Origin: Phycisphaerales bacterium
GTDB taxonomy: Bacteria; Planctomycetota; Phycisphaerae; UBA1845; UTPLA1
Reading direction: 5' to 3'
NCBI GenBank assembly: GCA_020639075.1
Contig: JACKHI010000001.1
Location: 5,084,001 to 5,148,000 of the forward strand
DNA: 64,000 nt
How positions within the stretch are numbered: position 1 is the first letter of the stretch; the number at the start of each line of letters is the position of its first letter. The notes beneath the pieces were generated by a model that did no database searches, was not told where the DNA came from, and saw only the letters and a program-made list of their open reading frames with translations. The translations under genes were made by a program, and so were the position numbers. This document shows positions 27,710 to 36,360 of the stretch, one piece after another.

Positions 27710-29773
27710 ATGCACCTGATCGACTGGACCATCATCGGTGCGTTGATGCTGCTGCTGCTTGTCGGCGCGATGTCGACTCGGCAGCACGCCTCAAGCGTCG
27801 CGGGTTATCTCGCGGCCGATCGCTGCGGCGGGCGATATCTCATTGCCGTGTCGGACCAAATTGCCAAACTGGGCGTGATTACGCTCGTCTGGTATTTCGA
27901 GCAGAACTACGATGCGGGTTTCACCTCGATCTGGTGGCAACTCATGGAGGAGCCGGTTCTCATCGTCATGGCCCTGTCCGGCTGGGTGATCTATCGCTTC
28001 CGGCAAACACGCTCGATGACGATGGCGGAGTTCTTTGAGAAGCGCTACAGCCGGAAGTTCCGCATCTTCGCGGGAATCGTTGCATTCGTCGCAGGGATTA
28101 TCAACTTCGGCATTTTCCCGTCTGTCGGCGCGCGGTTCTTTATTCAGCTATGGAGCTTGCCTGAGACGTTCAGTCTCCTCGGTGTCCAGATTCAGACGTT
28201 CGCGGCCGTGATGGTCGCGCTGCTCATCGTGCCGATGGCGCTGTTGCTGTTGGGCGGTCAGATCGCGGTGATGGTGACCGACTTTCTACAGGGGGTCGTC
28301 GCCAACATTGCGTTCATCGCCATCATTCTTTTCCTGCTGCTGCATTTCACGTGGCCGCAGATCAGCGAGACGCTGATGGCCCAGCCCGCCGGAAAGTCGA
28401 TGGTCGATCCGTTCAATGTTCAGCGTGATGAGAACTTCAATGTCCTCTACTATTTCATATCCGTCGTCACGTTGTTCTACGGTGCCTATGCCTGGTTCGG
28501 AACGCAGGGCTACGCGGTCTCGGCAATCAACGCACACGAAGCCAAGATGGCATTCATCCTCGGCCAATGGCGCTTCCGCGTGCTGATGTTGATTGTGATT
28601 GTGCTGCCGATCTGTATCAAGACGTTTCTTACGCATCCCGATTACGCAAACCAGGCACGGGCCACGCACGATGCGATTCAGGCAGTCCAAGGGGCTCAGT
28701 TGGAAACACAGTTGAGAACGCCGATCGCGATGCGGACGATATTGCCGGCCGGGCTCGTCGGCCTCGCTTCGGCGGCTCTGCTGGGCGCTTTCATTAGTAC
28801 GCACGATACCTACCTGCATTCATGGTCGGCGATCTTTGTGCAGGATGTCCTGATGCCCATTACCGGGCGCCGATTTAGCGAGCGAACGCACTTGCTCTTG
28901 CTTCGATGCTCGGTCGTCGGCATCGCAGCGTTTATTCTCGTCTTCAGTTACGTATTTAAGCACCAGCAGTACATCTCGATGTACTGCTCGCAAACTGCCG
29001 CAGTGTTCGTTGGCGGCGCTGGCATAGCGATCATCGGAGGTCTCTACTGGAACCGCGGGACGACCGCGGCGGCGTGGGCAGGCATGATCGTCGGTCTCTT
29101 ACTTTCGCTATTTGGCGTCGTTGTAAAACAAGTGCCTGACAGTTTTCTTTTCGGCCTGACGCAGTCCAGCCACACGCTGTCCTATCTTGGTCGTTTTTCA
29201 TTGTGGTTCAGGAATCGGTATACGGGCGCCGAGATGAGTATGATCACGCTATGCTGCGCCTCGGCAACGTACGTTCTCGTGTCGCTTGCCCAGTGGCGCA
29301 GCAAATTCAATCTAGACAAGCTGCTTCATCGAGGTGATTACGCGATGGAGGGCGAATCCTCGTTATCGATTCGTGACGCCCGGGGTTTCTGGGAGCGGCT
29401 TGGATTTTCCAAGGAATTCAAGGGTAGCGATCGCGCTGTGGTGTTTGTTACGCTGAGTTGGCCACTTTTCTGGTCGATCGTGTTTTTCAGCGTGCTGGCC
29501 TACCGATCCACGCGTTCGATTTCGGCCGAGGCGTGGCTTTCGTATTGGCACGTTTGGACGTGGGTCATTCTAATTAGTGGCGCAATCGTAACCTGTTGGC
29601 TTTCGATCGGCGGCTTTCGTGACTTGCGCAGCCTATACCGAAAGTTAAAGACGCGCTCGGTGGATCCCCGAGACGACGGATTCGTCGACGTTGAACACGC
29701 CGCAGCCGTACCTGGGGCAGGTGGAGTTTCCCGGGACGTTGATGTCGGCCGCGATTCGGGCCAACATAGCTGA
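27710..29773 (+). CDS. SSS-family sodium:solute symporter
   Basis: A 687-residue protein with about 14 hydrophobic helices, following the sodium:solute symporter layout: a short periplasmic N-terminus, YLAADRCGGRYLIAVSDQ, FFEKRYSRKFRIFAG, and long helical pairs through residue 560. The C-terminal 60 residues are soluble and charged. It probably takes up a sugar, sialic acid or amino acid with sodium. It lies directly after the CBM9-like gene and its TGA is immediately followed by the ATG of an amidase gene, so the four genes from 25751 to 30778 look like an operon. Confidence 0.87.
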   Translation: MHLIDWTIIGALMLLLLVGAMSTRQHASSVAGYLAADRCGGRYLIAVSDQIAKLGVITLVWYFEQNYDAGFTSIWWQLMEEPVLIVMALSGWVIYRFRQTRSMTMAEFFEKRYSRKFRIFAGIVAFVAGIINFGIFPSVGARFFIQLWSLPETFSLLGVQIQTFAAVMVALLIVPMALLLLGGQIAVMVTDFLQGVVANIAFIAIILFLLLHFTWPQISETLMAQPAGKSMVDPFNVQRDENFNVLYYFISVVTLFYGAYAWFGTQGYAVSAINAHEAKMAFILGQWRFRVLMLIVIVLPICIKTFLTHPDYANQARATHDAIQAVQGAQLETQLRTPIAMRTILPAGLVGLASAALLGAFISTHDTYLHSWSAIFVQDVLMPITGRRFSERTHLLLLRCSVVGIAAFILVFSYVFKHQQYISMYCSQTAAVFVGGAGIAIIGGLYWNRGTTAAAWAGMIVGLLLSLFGVVVKQVPDSFLFGLTQSSHTLSYLGRFSLWFRNRYTGAEMSMITLCCASATYVLVSLAQWRSKFNLDKLLHRGDYAMEGESSLSIRDARGFWERLGFSKEFKGSDRAVVFVTLSWPLFWSIVFFSVLAYRSTRSISAEAWLSYWHVWTWVILISGAIVTCWLSIGGFRDLRSLYRKLKTRSVDPRDDGFVDVEHAAAVPGAGGVSRDVDVGRDSGQHS

Positions 29774-30778
29774 ATGATCATCTCCCTAATCCGCGATCGA
29801 CGTCGCGTCTTTCCGTTGTTTGTTCTTTCGTGCGTTGGCGCCGCGACGCTCGCGGGCGGCTGTGTCGGTCCTCGACCCGGGGATCGGATCAAGCGATGCG
29901 GCGACGAAATCGTCGTGTGCGGTCAGTTCTTTCATACCGGCGTGCCTGTTGTCCTATGGCTGGATCCGAAGGGGTACGACGCCTATCGCATTGAGAATCG
30001 TTTTGAGTCCGGGGGGCGAGATTCGATTCCTGTGCGGAAGGGCGCGACGCCGAATCGATATGACTCAGTTCGAAGACACTTGTCCGAGGCCGATGCGGCA
30101 ATTGTTCGCGCCGACGGCTGGTCGCTTTCCATGCTCCAGCAATATGTCGACCTGTTTGTGCTTCACTACGACGTCTGCGGTACGTCGCGGCGCTGTTTTC
30201 ACGTACTGCACGATCGTCGCGGACTGAGCGTGCATTTCATGCTGGATCTCGACGGCACGATTTACCAGACGCTCGATCTGAAGGAGCGGGCGTGGCATGC
30301 CGGCCCGGCGAACGATCGCAGCGTCGGCGTCGAAATTGCAAACATGGGGGCCTATGAAGATCCGGCGGAACTTGATGCATGGTATCAGCGGGATTCGGCG
30401 GGGCGCGTCGTCCTGATTCCCCCGCTGACGTTTGGCGCGACGGGGCTGCGGACGGCGGAGTTTGTGGCAATGCCCGCACGCGCCGAGCTCGTCCGGGGAC
30501 GGATCCACGATCGGATGCTGAACCAGTACGATTTGACGGACGCACAGTACGCGTCTCTGACTCGCCTGACGGCGACATTGTGTCGCGTGCTACCGCGTAT
30601 CCGGCCGGTTGCTCCCCGCAATGTCGATGGAGAAATCCGGTCGACCGTGCTGTCGGCATCTGAACTCGCCGATTTCAGCGGCATTCTCGGCCATTACCAT
30701 TTGAGCGAGTCGAAGGTTGATCCGGGGCCCGCATTTGACTGGCCTCGGCTCCTCGACGGCGTGCGGCGATGTCGCTGA
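29774..30778 (+). CDS. N-acetylmuramoyl-L-alanine amidase (Amidase_2) lipoprotein
   Basis: A 334-residue exported protein. The N-terminal signal ends at a lipobox (TLAGGC, about residue 30), so it should be lipid-anchored in the periplasm. The Amidase_2 (T7 lysozyme-like) domain covers residues 95-260: LFVLHYDVCG gives the first zinc His, HFMLDLDGTIYQTLD the core strand, and AWHAG...SVGVEIANMG the substrate side. The enzyme would cut the amide between MurNAc and the stem peptide. Its start abuts the stop of the SSS gene, which suggests that the cluster handles peptidoglycan-like or amino-sugar material. Confidence 0.87.
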   Translation: MIISLIRDRRRVFPLFVLSCVGAATLAGGCVGPRPGDRIKRCGDEIVVCGQFFHTGVPVVLWLDPKGYDAYRIENRFESGGRDSIPVRKGATPNRYDSVRRHLSEADAAIVRADGWSLSMLQQYVDLFVLHYDVCGTSRRCFHVLHDRRGLSVHFMLDLDGTIYQTLDLKERAWHAGPANDRSVGVEIANMGAYEDPAELDAWYQRDSAGRVVLIPPLTFGATGLRTAEFVAMPARAELVRGRIHDRMLNQYDLTDAQYASLTRLTATLCRVLPRIRPVAPRNVDGEIRSTVLSASELADFSGILGHYHLSESKVDPGPAFDWPRLLDGVRRCR

Positions 30779-31136
30779 AAATCGACTGGGGCATTGCAGG
30801 GGCGTCAGTTGTTTAGACGATGGTCTATATTACTTTCGCTCGCGTCGAATTTCCCACGCCGAAGGCGGATCGGTGCGGGCGACTTGTCTCGGTCCGTTTG
30901 CGAGAACGGCTTGCGTCCTTAGCGCGATATTAGCGACGTGGACATCGCATTCTCCCGGAAAATGCTTGCGATTGGTCCATTAGACTCATATCATTTAGAG
31001 TAGGAAGGACTTTTCGCTATCCTCGGCTCGGGCCGAATTCACCGCCTGGCCGGGCGTATCGGGGGATTCCGGGACTCATCACGCGCGGGCGTCGTGCGTC
31101 GGAACCTCCCAGCAAGAGTCCGATTTGGAGGAATTC
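30779..31136. other. 358-bp intergenic region before the HNH gene
   Basis: No gene is evident. It contains a plausible promoter (30966-30994) and leaves the HNH gene with a leader of about 135 bases, with no riboswitch pattern recognised. Confidence 0.45.
30966..30994 (+). promoter_or_regulatory. Sigma-70-like promoter for the HNH gene
   Basis: TTGCGA (30966-30971) and TATCAT (30989-30994) are separated by exactly 17 bases in an AT-richer patch. This is the best -35/-10 pair noticed in the window. Confidence 0.4.
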
Positions 31137-31766
31137 GTGTTCGCCCAGCCATCGGCGACATCATTGAATGTTCTGGTGCTGAATCGTCATTACTTGGCGA
31201 TTCGGATTATCAACGTCCGTCGTGCATTCACGCTGCTCTTCAAGGAGTTGGCGGAAGTGATTCACGTGGACAACGGCAAGTATCTGTCGTACGACTTTTC
31301 GGAGTGGTGCGATTTGAGTCAGCTCGCGCGCGAATTCGAGCCGGCGGAGCACGACTGGATCAAGACGGTCCGATTCGATATCGCAGTCCCACGGATCATT
31401 CGGCTGGCGGTTTACGATCGACTGCCGCGACAGGAAGTGAAGTTCAACCGGCGCAATTTGTTCGCGCGAGACAGCAATCGTTGCCAGTATTGCGGAAACA
31501 AGTTCCCGACAAGCGAACTGTCCCTGGACCACGTGGTGCCGCGAAGCCAGGGCGGCGGGGCGACGTGGGAAAACATCGTCTGCGCCTGCGTGAAGTGCAA
31601 TATCCGCAAGGGCGGGCGCACGCCGAAGCAGGCGTCGATGCACCTGATCCGATCGCCCAGCAAGCCGCGACGCAATCCGTCGATCTCCATTAAGCTGGCG
31701 GATAACCGCTATGCAAGCTGGAAGGCATTCCTGGATAACGCCTACTGGTCGGTCGAGCTGCGGTAG
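31137..31766 (+). CDS. HNH endonuclease (planctomycete/cyanobacterial stand-alone type)
   Basis: The frame opens at a TTG (31125), but a GGAGG five bases before the GTG at 31137 makes that the start (209 residues). The N-terminal half (LNVLVLNRHYLAIRIINVRRAFTLL) belongs to a conserved stand-alone HNH family. The nuclease domain is C-terminal: NRCQYCGNKF, LSLDHVVPRSQGG, TWENIVCACVKCNIRKG, with the catalytic His in LDHVVPRS and four zinc Cys. The role of the family is unclear; it is not part of a restriction system here. A terminator follows at 31802. Confidence 0.88.
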   Translation: MFAQPSATSLNVLVLNRHYLAIRIINVRRAFTLLFKELAEVIHVDNGKYLSYDFSEWCDLSQLAREFEPAEHDWIKTVRFDIAVPRIIRLAVYDRLPRQEVKFNRRNLFARDSNRCQYCGNKFPTSELSLDHVVPRSQGGGATWENIVCACVKCNIRKGGRTPKQASMHLIRSPSKPRRNPSISIKLADNRYASWKAFLDNAYWSVELR

Positions 31767-31801
31767 CAACTCGGGATCGACGATCGTCAAGACACATGAA
31801 G

Positions 31802-31835
31802 GCCGCGTTCCATCTCGGAGCGCGGCTTTTTTTTT
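31802..31835 (+). terminator. Intrinsic terminator of the HNH gene
   Basis: GCCGCGTTCC, loop, GGAGCGCGGC (one G-T pair) followed by nine T residues, 36 bases past the stop. Confidence 0.88.
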
Positions 31836-31884
31836 GTGTTTCAGTTCGTTTCGCGGAGACCCGTGAACTCTGTCGTCCGCGGCA

Positions 31885-32679
31885 TCAAGGGCTCTGAAGC
31901 GCCGTCGGAATGTCGGTCAGCCGTGAGTATGTCACGAACAGACCCTGCGATTGTGCGCCGGGCTGTGCGCCGGAAAGCAGGTAGAAGTCAGTGGACAACT
32001 GTGCATCGACGAAGCCGACAGGCACGCCGAGCGCCTGCCCGTCGAAATTGAAGATGTCGCCCACGCGCGTCGGGTCATTGACGTTTTGGACGGCAATCTC
32101 CTGACCCGCAACGCCCTTGATGGGGCTGCCGTTGTACGAGACGTAGAAGTTACCGTCGCCCGCGACTGTCCGATCGTAGAGGATCGCACCGATCGCTTCG
32201 CCGTTGTCGCCGAAGCGGAGATCGATCGTGCCGAAGACCGTCTGTGCGCGCCAGGCGCCGGCGAGCACGGCGACAGTCGTGTCCTTCTTCAGCACGACGA
32301 TGATGTCCTGAGTGACGGGCGTGCATTCGTCTGCTTCCGTCCCCACGTTTACGACGCGATTGTCCTGCTGGTACCCCGGCGCGATCACGCTGATGTCAAA
32401 TCGACCGGACACGTCATAGGCGATCGCGAAATCGCTGCAATTGTTGTTGCAGGTGCCGACGTAGTACTGACCTTGGTCGACGGCGAATGCGATCGATGCG
32501 TAGGGCAGCGTCTGACCGACATCGTTCACGATCGTGAGCTGGACGGCGGGGACGTTGCTTGTTCCGCAGGTCGGATTTCCGGGCAACATGATACCGTCGC
32601 AGTTTCCGTTCATGCCGGACGCCAGCGGAAGACACGCAATCAATACGAGTAACGATCTGATGGTGAGATTCATGCGCAT
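31885..32679 (-). CDS. Exported hypothetical protein
   Basis: An ATG pair (32679 and 32673) starts a signal peptide (MNLTIRSLLVLIACLPLASG); with the first ATG the protein has 264 residues. The mature part begins with clustered Cys (NGNCDG, PTCGTSN) and then a carboxypeptidase-regulatory-like or Ig-like beta domain (VNDVGQTLPYASIAFAV, GRFDISVIAPGYQ). A second half (FGTIDLRFGDNGEAIGAILYD) resembles a lipocalin-like strand series. No family is identified. It is convergent with the HNH gene and divergent from the lipoprotein pair. Confidence 0.65.
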   Translation of the reverse strand: MRMNLTIRSLLVLIACLPLASGMNGNCDGIMLPGNPTCGTSNVPAVQLTIVNDVGQTLPYASIAFAVDQGQYYVGTCNNNCSDFAIAYDVSGRFDISVIAPGYQQDNRVVNVGTEADECTPVTQDIIVVLKKDTTVAVLAGAWRAQTVFGTIDLRFGDNGEAIGAILYDRTVAGDGNFYVSYNGSPIKGVAGQEIAVQNVNDPTRVGDIFNFDGQALGVPVGFVDAQLSTDFYLLSGAQPGAQSQGLFVTYSRLTDIPTALQSP

Positions 32680-32980
32680 GACCAAGCTTAGGCGTGTTTT
32701 CAGGCGGTTATCAAGGCATTCTGCAGCAATGGGGCGGCTCCGCGATCTTCTCGGCGCAAGCGTGCCGTGGGGACGCGTCAGACGCGGCTTTTGCCCCAGG
32801 AATGCACTTTCGGGCGGTCACATCGTCGCCGTAATTCACCTCCCCCGGGCTCGTTATGAGACGTGACTGGTCCGCCTTTGACCCATGTGGAGAAGCGCGG
32901 ACCAAGGCTTCCTCTCGAATGCAGACGGCAGGGCACGCCGTCTCGCCGAAGGTTCACTTCGACTTTGGGAGGCTTGGAAC
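32680..32980. other. Divergent intergenic region, about 300 bp
   Basis: It separates the exported protein at 31885 from the lipoprotein pair at 32981 and should contain both promoters. No clear motif was recognised. Confidence 0.4.
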
Positions 32981-33406
32981 ATGTTCAGAGGATCGATATC
33001 GGATCTCGTTTTTCTCACGTTGTTGGCGGGTGTGGCGTCGAACGCCGTCTGCGTTTCGGGCTGCGGCATCAATCCCAATCTGACGGACGCCCAACAGGAC
33101 CGCGACATCGCGGCGAAGATGGCGTGGGTCGACAAGGCGATCAACGTGGCCGAGCGGCACAACCTGGCGTATCGCGTGGAGGTGGACGCCACGGGAAAGC
33201 CGTCGATCGGCGAGACGGTCGATCTCTACTTCGACTCGGGCGTCTCGGCGAAGCTCATGATGTTCGGCAACGCGGCCGCCGCCCCGACGACGCCGACGGA
33301 GGTTGTCGAAGAACCGCCGGCGACGTCGGAGGCAGATTCACCAACGAACGACGGTGCGGATTCTCAGGCGGAAACGTCCGGCGACTCGACGGAGGGCGCG
33401 AAGTGA
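32981..33406 (+). CDS. Small lipoprotein with acidic tail
   Basis: The ATG at 32981 has GGGAGG eight bases upstream (141 residues). The signal peptide (LVFLTLLAGVASNAVCVSGC) ends in a lipobox-like VSGC. The mature part has a short helical domain (RDIAAKMAWVDKAINVAERH, YRVEVDATGKPSIGE) and then an extended tail rich in Pro, Thr, Glu and Ala. Function is unknown. Its stop overlaps the GTG of the next gene (GTGA), so the pair is translationally coupled. Confidence 0.72.
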   Translation: MFRGSISDLVFLTLLAGVASNAVCVSGCGINPNLTDAQQDRDIAAKMAWVDKAINVAERHNLAYRVEVDATGKPSIGETVDLYFDSGVSAKLMMFGNAAAAPTTPTEVVEEPPATSEADSPTNDGADSQAETSGDSTEGAK

Positions 33407-33741
33407 CGACGAGAAGCGCGACGCGAATCCGCCGCGGCGCGGCGCTTGTCGCCGGTGCGTCGGCGCTGCTTGCGAGCGGGTGCATGAAGGCCAAGGACAT
33501 GAGCGCCGTACGGGCTCGGGTCGATGAGGTCCGGCAGGATTTCGGCGCCGTGCAGACGAAGCTGACGGCCGAGACGGAAGTCAGCACGGGCGGCGGCAAC
33601 TTCAACGAGCCCGTGACGGGTTGGATTCTGGCGGCGGGCTATGCGTCCGTTCCGGCGACGATTTTTCTCTATCTGCTCGCCCATCGCTTTCGGATATTCC
33701 GCCGCGTGAAGGACTGCATCCGCGGCGCACCTGCAGCTTGA
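33403..33741 (+). CDS. Small lipoprotein with a single membrane helix
   Basis: A GTG at 33403 overlaps the upstream stop; the product has 112 residues. The signal (RRGAALVAGASALLASGC) ends in a good lipobox (ASGC). Then come a helical stretch (AVRARVDEVRQDFGAVQTKL), a Gly-rich turn, and one membrane helix near residues 72-93 (ILAAGYASVPATIFLYLLAH) with a basic end. Two anchors in a protein this small are unusual. The pair with the preceding lipoprotein recalls phage lysis-accessory pairs in size only; no phage genes are nearby. Confidence 0.65.
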   Translation: MTTRSATRIRRGAALVAGASALLASGCMKAKDMSAVRARVDEVRQDFGAVQTKLTAETEVSTGGGNFNEPVTGWILAAGYASVPATIFLYLLAHRFRIFRRVKDCIRGAPAA

Positions 33742-33763
33742 GAAGACTCCTCCTCTCCTCTCT

Positions 33764-33795
33764 GCGCCCGCGGCGTTTGGCGGCGTCGCGGGCGC
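33764..33795. terminator. Bidirectional hairpin between convergent genes
   Basis: GCGCCCGCG and CGCGGGCGC form a perfect 9-bp stem in the 61-bp gap between the lipoprotein gene and the convergent gene at 33803. Confidence 0.55.
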
Positions 33796-33802
33796 CCTGC
33801 CT

Positions 33803-34654
33803 TCATAGCAGCGACAGCTGTTCGCACAGGCGACGGAAGAACGTGAACGGATCTTCGCCGTCCCACGGGAAGTGGAACACGTTGTCATCGGCTTCGTAGC
33901 GAACCCCGACGAGTTGCATGCCCGGCTTCATTCGCGCGAAGGTGCCGGCGATGCACGGCGTTCCGTCCGTTGCGCGATAGAAGGTGAGCGTGTCGCCTAC
34001 TTCGACGCAATGCCATTTGTCGTCCGATGCCTCGGCGCGGCGGCCGACGGATGCGTAATACCACGCCGCGTGTGAAATCATCAACGTGTGATGCGGACGC
34101 ATGTCGAACTCGTGCGGCTCTGACCAGGGCTTCGCATCGAAATCCGTCGTCATCGCCTTGGGACCGCGCTGGGCCTCGGCCCTTCGCTTGGCCGAGGGCT
34201 CGACAGGGCGGAATGCGGGGGCGGGGCCGGAGAGGAAGAGTAGTAGTTGGGTGGGTGGCGATTGTGCGGCGAGTTCCTTCGCGTCTGCGTTGACTGCTTC
34301 GAGTAGGTTCAGCGTGCGCTGCACGTCGGCGGCGATCAACTGATCCGCGTTTCGAATCAGCAGGGCAACACGCCGGGCCGCCCGGTCGCCGAGCAAATTC
34401 GCCAGGTCGGGAATGGGGCGGGTCGCCTGCCTCGCGATCTCCTTCGGGATGTCCAGGACGCGCGTGAGGTGGAGTTGGAGACCGTGATCGTCGTACATCT
34501 CTGCGCCGGGCAGTTCGTGGATGACGAAATGATGCTTGGCGAGCTGGCGGAGAAGGTAATCGGCGTCATCGTCGGCGACGGCATTGGCGAGAGGGTTGAG
34601 GAAGCCGGGGGAGAGGAGGGTAGGGGCGAATTGCGCTAGTTCGTGGTCAGCCAT
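33803..34654 (-). CDS. Hypothetical soluble protein, two domains
   Basis: A 283-residue protein without signal peptide or membrane segment. The N-terminal part, with ADYLLRQLAKHHFVIHELPG, LANLLGDRAARRVALLIRNA and NLLEAVNADAKELAAQ, has an alpha/beta pattern faintly like barstar, but key family features are not obvious. The C-terminal part (HTLMISHAAWYYASVG, KWHCVEVGDTLTFYRATDG and VRYEADDNVFHFPWDGEDPF) is beta-rich. A Lys/Arg/Ala linker joins them. No function can be assigned. It is a single-gene unit. Confidence 0.6.
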   Translation of the reverse strand: MADHELAQFAPTLLSPGFLNPLANAVADDDADYLLRQLAKHHFVIHELPGAEMYDDHGLQLHLTRVLDIPKEIARQATRPIPDLANLLGDRAARRVALLIRNADQLIAADVQRTLNLLEAVNADAKELAAQSPPTQLLLFLSGPAPAFRPVEPSAKRRAEAQRGPKAMTTDFDAKPWSEPHEFDMRPHHTLMISHAAWYYASVGRRAEASDDKWHCVEVGDTLTFYRATDGTPCIAGTFARMKPGMQLVGVRYEADDNVFHFPWDGEDPFTFFRRLCEQLSLL

Positions 34655-34874
34655 TGCTGCAGTCTATCATTTCCTATGGTTGTCACTCGGCGACAGCCGA
34701 CGGTCGTACCGCCCGCTTGTATTCTCTTCGTAACAACCTGATTGTGTCATATGGCGTGCGGATCGGTGGCGAATGCTGTTAATTGAAGCCGGCGCAGACG
34801 TTTACTACAATGGCTCACTCAGGGCCCCTTAGCAAGGGTTTGTCTTTTTCTCACACAATCTGCAAAGCCGATCC

Positions 34875-36200
34875 ATGGTCCAACTCCCGCAGGTCAAACA
34901 GGAAAAGGTCGAGACCGAGATCGGCAGCCACTTTGTGGCCAACTATCCGCCGTTCAGCGTCTGGTCGAAGGATCACGTTCCGGCGGCGATCGAGAAGCTG
35001 GACGCCGGGCCGTATCCGCAGACGCCCCTCGGGCTCTACGTGCACATACCGTTCTGCCGGAAGCGATGCCGATTCTGCTACTTCCGCGTGTACACGGATA
35101 AGAACGGCAGCGAAGTGGACGTCTATATGGACGCCCTTGCGCGGGAGGTCGATCTCTACGCCGAACGGGCGGGGCTCGCGGGTCGGCAGTTCACTTTTGT
35201 TTATTTTGGCGGAGGCACGCCTTCCTTCCTGAGCAGTCAGCAGCTCACGCGGATGATCGAGCGGATCAACACGCGATGGACGTGGGACGCCGCGAAGGAA
35301 GTCACGTTCGAGTGCGAACCCGGCACGCTCAAGGAAAGCAAGCTCCAGACAATCAAGGACATCGGCGTCACGCGCATCAGCCTCGGCGTCGAGCATTTCG
35401 ACGACGAGATCCTCGAAGCCAACGGCCGGGCGCACAAATCACCCGAGATCTTTCGCGCGTATGACTGGATTCGGCAGATCGGTTTCCCGCAGGTCAACAT
35501 CGATCTGATCGCAGGCATGATGGGCGAGACGGACGCAAAGTGGAGCGAAACGGTTGAGAAGGCCGTCGCCATGAAGCCCGACAGCGTGACGATCTACCAG
35601 ATGGAGATGCCGCACAACACGGTGTTGTCGCGGGAGTCGAAGTCGGCGGGCACGGCGCCGCCGATCGCCGACTGGCCGACGAAGCAGCGCTGGGTGGACG
35701 AAGCCTTCGATCGGTTCGCGGCGGAAGGCTATGTCGTGTCGAGCGCGTACACACTGGTGAAGCCGTCGGATCGAAGCGGCTTCGTCTATCGCGATGCGCT
35801 GTGGCGCGGCGCGGACCTGATCGGAACGGGCGTCGCTTCCTTTTCGCACTTCCAGGGCGTGCACTATCAGAACGTCGACGGTTGGGACGAATACGTCGCC
35901 CGCTGCCAGAAGGGCGAGCTGCCGATCAATCGGGCGCTGCCGATCACGGATCATCAACGATTGATACGTGAAATGGTGCTGCAGCTCAAGACGGGACGGC
36001 TGAACGCTGCGTATTTTCGCGACAAGTTCGGCGAGGAGATTACCAGCGTTTTCAATCAGGCGTTTGGTTCTTTGGTCAATGAGAAGTTCGCGGAGATCGA
36101 CGGCGACGAGGTTCGTCTGACGCGCGCCGGTCTGCTCCAGGTCGATCCGTTGCTCCAGCGATTCTTCGAAAACGAGTTCCGCAGCATTCGTTATACCTGA
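34875..36200 (+). CDS. HemW/HemN-like radical SAM protein
   Basis: A 441-residue radical SAM enzyme. The cluster-binding motif is IPFCRKRCRFCYF (CxxxCxxC, about residues 59-66). Downstream are YFGGGTPSFLS, VTFECEPGTL, ITRISLGVEHFDDEIL-like SAM-barrel strands, FPQVNIDLIAGMMGET, and a C-terminal HemN-type domain ending in GLLQVDPLLQRFF. The family includes HemN (anaerobic coproporphyrinogen oxidase) and HemW (haem chaperone), and many members have other roles; the sequence cannot decide. It starts a cluster with a chorismate-lyase-like gene and a halogenase-like flavoprotein, so a role in that pathway is possible. Confidence 0.85.
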   Translation: MVQLPQVKQEKVETEIGSHFVANYPPFSVWSKDHVPAAIEKLDAGPYPQTPLGLYVHIPFCRKRCRFCYFRVYTDKNGSEVDVYMDALAREVDLYAERAGLAGRQFTFVYFGGGTPSFLSSQQLTRMIERINTRWTWDAAKEVTFECEPGTLKESKLQTIKDIGVTRISLGVEHFDDEILEANGRAHKSPEIFRAYDWIRQIGFPQVNIDLIAGMMGETDAKWSETVEKAVAMKPDSVTIYQMEMPHNTVLSRESKSAGTAPPIADWPTKQRWVDEAFDRFAAEGYVVSSAYTLVKPSDRSGFVYRDALWRGADLIGTGVASFSHFQGVHYQNVDGWDEYVARCQKGELPINRALPITDHQRLIREMVLQLKTGRLNAAYFRDKFGEEITSVFNQAFGSLVNEKFAEIDGDEVRLTRAGLLQVDPLLQRFFENEFRSIRYT

Positions 36201-36216
36201 TTCCACGAAGTGGTGA

Positions 36217-36314
36217 TGGGTGCCACTGCTCTCAAGCAGTGAGGTTGCGATCAGGGTGCCAATGCTCTCGAGCAGGCAGGAAATCAACAGGGTGCCACTG
36301 CTCTGTGAGCAGTG
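36217..36314 (+). repeat. Three GGGTGCC hairpins
   Basis: Stem-loops CACTGCT/AGCAGTG (36224-36241, loop CTCA), GCTC/GAGC (about 36264-36273) and CACTGCTC/GAGCAGTG (36296-36314, loop TGT), each preceded by GGGTGCC. They lie in the gap between the radical SAM gene and the chorismate-lyase-like gene. Confidence 0.8.
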
Positions 36315-36360
36315 CGGCGGCGAGTGAACTTCAACATCACGAGAGAGCACGGGAAGGCAC

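Noticed and set aside
34875..36200. Firm assignment as hemN or hemW
   Set aside because: The radical SAM and C-terminal motifs are shared across the family, and the neighbours are not haem genes, so no gene symbol was given.
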